From JACCTH01 sp036556085 (GTDB lineage Bacteria > Actinomycetota > Acidimicrobiia > Spongiisociales > ZC4RG35), in the NCBI GenBank assembly GCA_036556085.1, contig DATBKE010000125.1:1-64000 (forward strand): DNA of 64,000 nucleotides. The letters run 5' to 3'. The position numbers and the translations under genes are program-made. Positions 61,712 to 64,000 of this stretch are shown one piece after another. Positions within the stretch are counted from its first letter, which is position 1. Each line of letters begins with the position of its first letter. The notes beneath the pieces were generated by a model that was given only the letters and a program-made list of their open reading frames with translations, had not been told where the DNA came from and ran no database searches.

Positions 61712-62820
61712 TTGGCCCCCGATCCCGCCACCAAGGTCTTGACTGCCATCCGCTGGAAGCTCGCGAGGAGAGGGCCCGGGGTATCGGTGGCGGCCAACAG
61801 CACCCCGGCCCGGAACTGGCCCTCGAGCAGTCGCAGCACCGCCAGCACATCCTCATCAGGGGTCCCGGTGACGAGGATCAGGGCGCCGCCCTTCCCGCTC
61901 CGGCGCAGCCGAGATGCCACCGCCCGCAAATCGATGGCTGGATGCGGCTGGATCTTGGCGAGCTCTTCGAAGGCGGTCTGCGCCTGGGCGAGATCGATCA
62001 GCCCCCCTCCCATCCAGAGATCGGCGGCGAAGGTCGACGCCAAGTGAACCGAAACGGAAGCCACGCCCCGCACGGCCCTCTCGAAGTCATCAGGGGTGGC
62101 GAAGCTCCGTTTGCGAACGTCGAAGAAGACCAGTGCCCGCGACTGCCAGGGAGTTTCCATTTGGCGGATCATCAGCTCGTCGAGGCGGGCGGTCGAGGGC
62201 CAGTGCACCCTCCGGAGGTCATCGCCCTCCTGGTAGCTGCGCAAAGTGTAGAAATCTTCTCCTCCCCGACCGCTGTGCTCGGGTCGGCTGGCGCTGGTGG
62301 CCGGGTCACGCCCGCGGACGTTGGGATAGCCAGAGAGAGCCTCGACCGACGGGTAGACGATCAGCCGGTCGTCGACTCCGTGGGAACTCTTGATGCTGGC
62401 CAGACCAAAGGGGTCCCGGACCTCAACTTCGGCGGGGCCGACGGTGTAGATGCCGCGGGGTCGGCAGACGATTTGATAGGAGGCCGAGGCGATGGCCTCC
62501 CCGGGGAGGGATCCGATCTGAAAGTGGGCAGTGCCGAGACCACCGACGCCGTCTTCTATCGTCAGAGCGGGAGCGGGCAGGCGTCGCTGGTTTTCGATCC
62601 CCAAGGCCACCGCCGCTCTTTCCCCTTCGTGAACCATGCTCGGTTCGAGCTGGCGGGAGACACGGATCCGGGGGCGAAGGACCCGGGTGATGAGCAGGGC
62701 ACCGACGACCGCCGTGAGCAGTGCGGCTCCGGCGGCGAGTAACTCGATCTCACCCAAGGCGACCCAGGCGAGGAGCAGGGCGAGACCGGACCCGAAGACC
62801 GACGCTCCCCGCGGGGTCAT
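61639..62820 (-). CDS. DUF58 protein, 393 aa
   Basis: Two N-terminal membrane segments (about 8-45), then a beta-rich part and the DUF58 signature RGGEDFYTLRSYQEGDDLRRVHWPSTAR at about 180-210, and a vWA-like domain after. Part of the usual MoxR-DUF58-transglutaminase operon; a role in cell-envelope maturation or protein folding is inferred. Confidence 0.88.
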   Translation of the reverse strand: MTPRGASVFGSGLALLLAWVALGEIELLAAGAALLTAVVGALLITRVLRPRIRVSRQLEPSMVHEGERAAVALGIENQRRLPAPALTIEDGVGGLGTAHFQIGSLPGEAIASASYQIVCRPRGIYTVGPAEVEVRDPFGLASIKSSHGVDDRLIVYPSVEALSGYPNVRGRDPATSASRPEHSGRGGEDFYTLRSYQEGDDLRRVHWPSTARLDELMIRQMETPWQSRALVFFDVRKRSFATPDDFERAVRGVASVSVHLASTFAADLWMGGGLIDLAQAQTAFEELAKIQPHPAIDLRAVASRLRRSGKGGALILVTGTPDEDVLAVLRLLEGQFRAGVLLAATDTPGPLLASFQRMAVKTLVAGSGAKWAPLWTQAFGQIGIRTWAPASAS

Positions 62821-62822
62821 TG

Positions 62823-63794
62823 CTAACTCGACCGGTGAATCGGAATCTTGATCCCCTCCAGCACCGCGGCCAGCAGCTCAGGAGCGGTGACTCCGCGCAT
62901 CTGTGCCTCGGGTCGGAAGGTCAATCGATGTTCGAGAACCGTCCCCGCCAACTCCTTGACGTCATCTGGGGTGACGTAATCCCTCCCCTGAGAGGCGGCG
63001 AGAGCTCGCGTGGCTCGCTGAAGAAAGAGCGCCGATCGAGGGCTCGCCCCCAAGAGCACCTCCGGGTGGCGGCGGGTCCCCTCGACCAGGTCGATGATGT
63101 AGCCCCGGACCGAGCCCACCACCTGGACCTGGCGGGCCACCTCGATCATCTTGGCGACGTCGATATCGGTGACCACCGGTTTGAGATCGTCGAAGGTGGA
63201 ACGCAGACTGTGGGTCTCCATCATTTCCAACTCCTTTTCCCGGTTGGGGTAGCCCACCGCTACCCGCATCATGAAACGGTCGAGCTGCGCTTCGGGGAGG
63301 GGATAGGTGCCCTCATGCTCGATCGGGTTCTGAGTGGCCACCACCATGAAGGGCTCGGGGAGGGGGCGGGTCACGCCATCAGTGGTGACCTGTCTTTCCT
63401 CCATGGCTTCGAGCAGAGCCGCCTGGGTCTTGGGGCTGGCGCGGTTGATCTCATCTCCCACCACGATGTTGGCGAAGATAGCCCCCGGCTTGAAGACGAA
63501 GGAAGACTCATGCCGATCCCAGATCGACACCCCGGTGACGTCGGAAGGCAGCAAGTCGGGGGTGAATTGAATGCGGTTGAACTCACAATCGATCGATCTC
63601 GCCAGCGACTTCGCCAGGAGCGTCTTGCCCACCCCAGGGACATCCTCGATCAGGACGTGTCCTTCGGCGATGAGACAGACGAGAACCTGTTCGATCGGAA
63701 CCCGCTTGCCCTGGATCACGCGCTCGATGTTGTCGGCCACGGCCGCGAATCGATCGGCGAAGCGATCGACTTCGGATTGATTGAGCGCAGTCAT
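62823..63794 (-). CDS. MoxR-family AAA+ ATPase, 323 aa
   Basis: ATG 63794 gives the usual MoxR length; the frame opens at 63842. Walker A GVPGVGKT, Walker B IVVGDEINRA, and sensor stretch VVATQNPIEHEGTYPLPEAQLDRF are typical. It likely acts as a chaperone with the DUF58 and transglutaminase proteins. Two bases separate it from DUF58. Confidence 0.93.
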   Translation of the reverse strand: MTALNQSEVDRFADRFAAVADNIERVIQGKRVPIEQVLVCLIAEGHVLIEDVPGVGKTLLAKSLARSIDCEFNRIQFTPDLLPSDVTGVSIWDRHESSFVFKPGAIFANIVVGDEINRASPKTQAALLEAMEERQVTTDGVTRPLPEPFMVVATQNPIEHEGTYPLPEAQLDRFMMRVAVGYPNREKELEMMETHSLRSTFDDLKPVVTDIDVAKMIEVARQVQVVGSVRGYIIDLVEGTRRHPEVLLGASPRSALFLQRATRALAASQGRDYVTPDDVKELAGTVLEHRLTFRPEAQMRGVTAPELLAAVLEGIKIPIHRSS

Positions 63795-63969
63795 CGCCGA
63801 GCGTGATCTTGCATCGGTAACACGCCGAATTGCAGCAGCCAAAGAGTGGGTCCGACCACGCCCTGGCTCATGTCTGGTCCCTTCCGTGCATGTCGCAATA
63901 GTCCCTGGGGGCGAATGGGTGCCCGGGTAGGCTGCACCCTATTCAGGGGTGAATCTAAAGGAGGCTCCG

Positions 63970-64000
63970 GTGGGCCGCGGACAGGCAACGCCTGAGGGCG
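63970..64000 (+). CDS. Possible start of a protein running off the right edge
   Basis: A GTG at 63970 follows AAAGGAGG by five bases, a strong ribosome site. It opens MGRGQATPEG to the window end. Ten codons are too few for a family; it is divergent from moxR. The gap 63795-63969 holds no other gene that I can see. Confidence 0.45.
   Translation, partial: MGRGQATPEG

Noticed and set aside
1..64000. tRNA or rRNA genes
   Set aside because: No cloverleaf with TTCGAATC-type arms or rRNA-like conserved stretch was recognised in the short intergenic gaps; only inspected by eye.

Overview
The window is high-GC, gene-dense DNA with short intergenic gaps, many stop/start overlaps (ATGA, GTGA, TGATG) and frequent GTG or TTG starts. 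It looks like a chromosomal segment of an actinobacterium. The best fit, by inference, is Acidimicrobiia or a neighbouring deep lineage: an M23 peptidase carrying S-layer-homology-like repeats rich in DDDNG, a DEDD-exonuclease/UvrC-type fusion, a DUF3040 protein, a Cdc48-type ATPase, ECF sigma factor pairs, gatCAB and a type II fatty acid synthase cluster. I saw no rRNA, tRNA, CRISPR array, prophage or classical transposase.

Layout. 1-3.5 kb: an ECF sigma factor with a membrane-anchored partner, then a secreted M23/SLH protein. 3.6-6.8 kb: gatC-gatA-gatB for Gln-tRNA(Gln)/Asn-tRNA(Asn) formation. 6.8-14.4 kb (minus strand): exonuclease-UvrC-like protein, Cdc48-like ATPase, HExxH peptidase, TlpA-like lipoprotein and ABC exporter; a LexA-type box lies at the head of this run. 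14.4-17.6 kb: second ECF sigma factor, DUF5667 protein, nitroreductase and a solitary transhydrogenase alpha-1 subunit. 17.9-23.1 kb: CBS-like protein, alpha/beta hydrolase and tricorn-type protease. 23.1-29.4 kb: leuB, kup, two CNNM/CorC-type proteins and a lipoprotein. 29.5-34.5 kb: a branched-chain amino acid operon, ilvB-ilvN-ilvC-leuA, preceded by a leader peptide and terminator. 34.5-44.2 kb: NYN-domain protein, NADH dehydrogenase, queG, glycogen phosphorylase, ilvD, phosphoesterase and M15 peptidase. 44.2-49.4 kb: SRPBCC, ArsA-type ATPase, a 59-residue protein, ROK kinase, DUF1232, LLM oxidoreductase and aminotransferase. 49.4-50.6 kb: an AbiEi/DUF559 gene bracketed by paired palindromes. 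50.6-56 kb: threonine aldolase and fabD-fabH-fabG-acpP-fabF. 56-64 kb: membrane proteins, dinB, DUF3040, a MerR regulator and a MoxR-DUF58-transglutaminase operon.

The ilvB-N-C, ilvD, leuA and leuB genes together cover much of valine/isoleucine/leucine synthesis; leuC and leuD are not here. The fab genes form a nearly complete elongation-initiation set.

The least ordinary part is the non-coding architecture. There are three families of dispersed palindromic repeats: a 43-bp unit in two pairs around the AbiEi/DUF559 gene, a TTCTTGCGTA-armed element in three copies, and a 47-bp element in two nearly identical inverted copies. Most sit directly after stop codons. The 49431-50616 cassette resembles the REP-pair/RAYT arrangement but carries a Vsr-like nuclease-fold gene instead of a Y1 transposase. 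I consider it the best candidate for an undescribed system.
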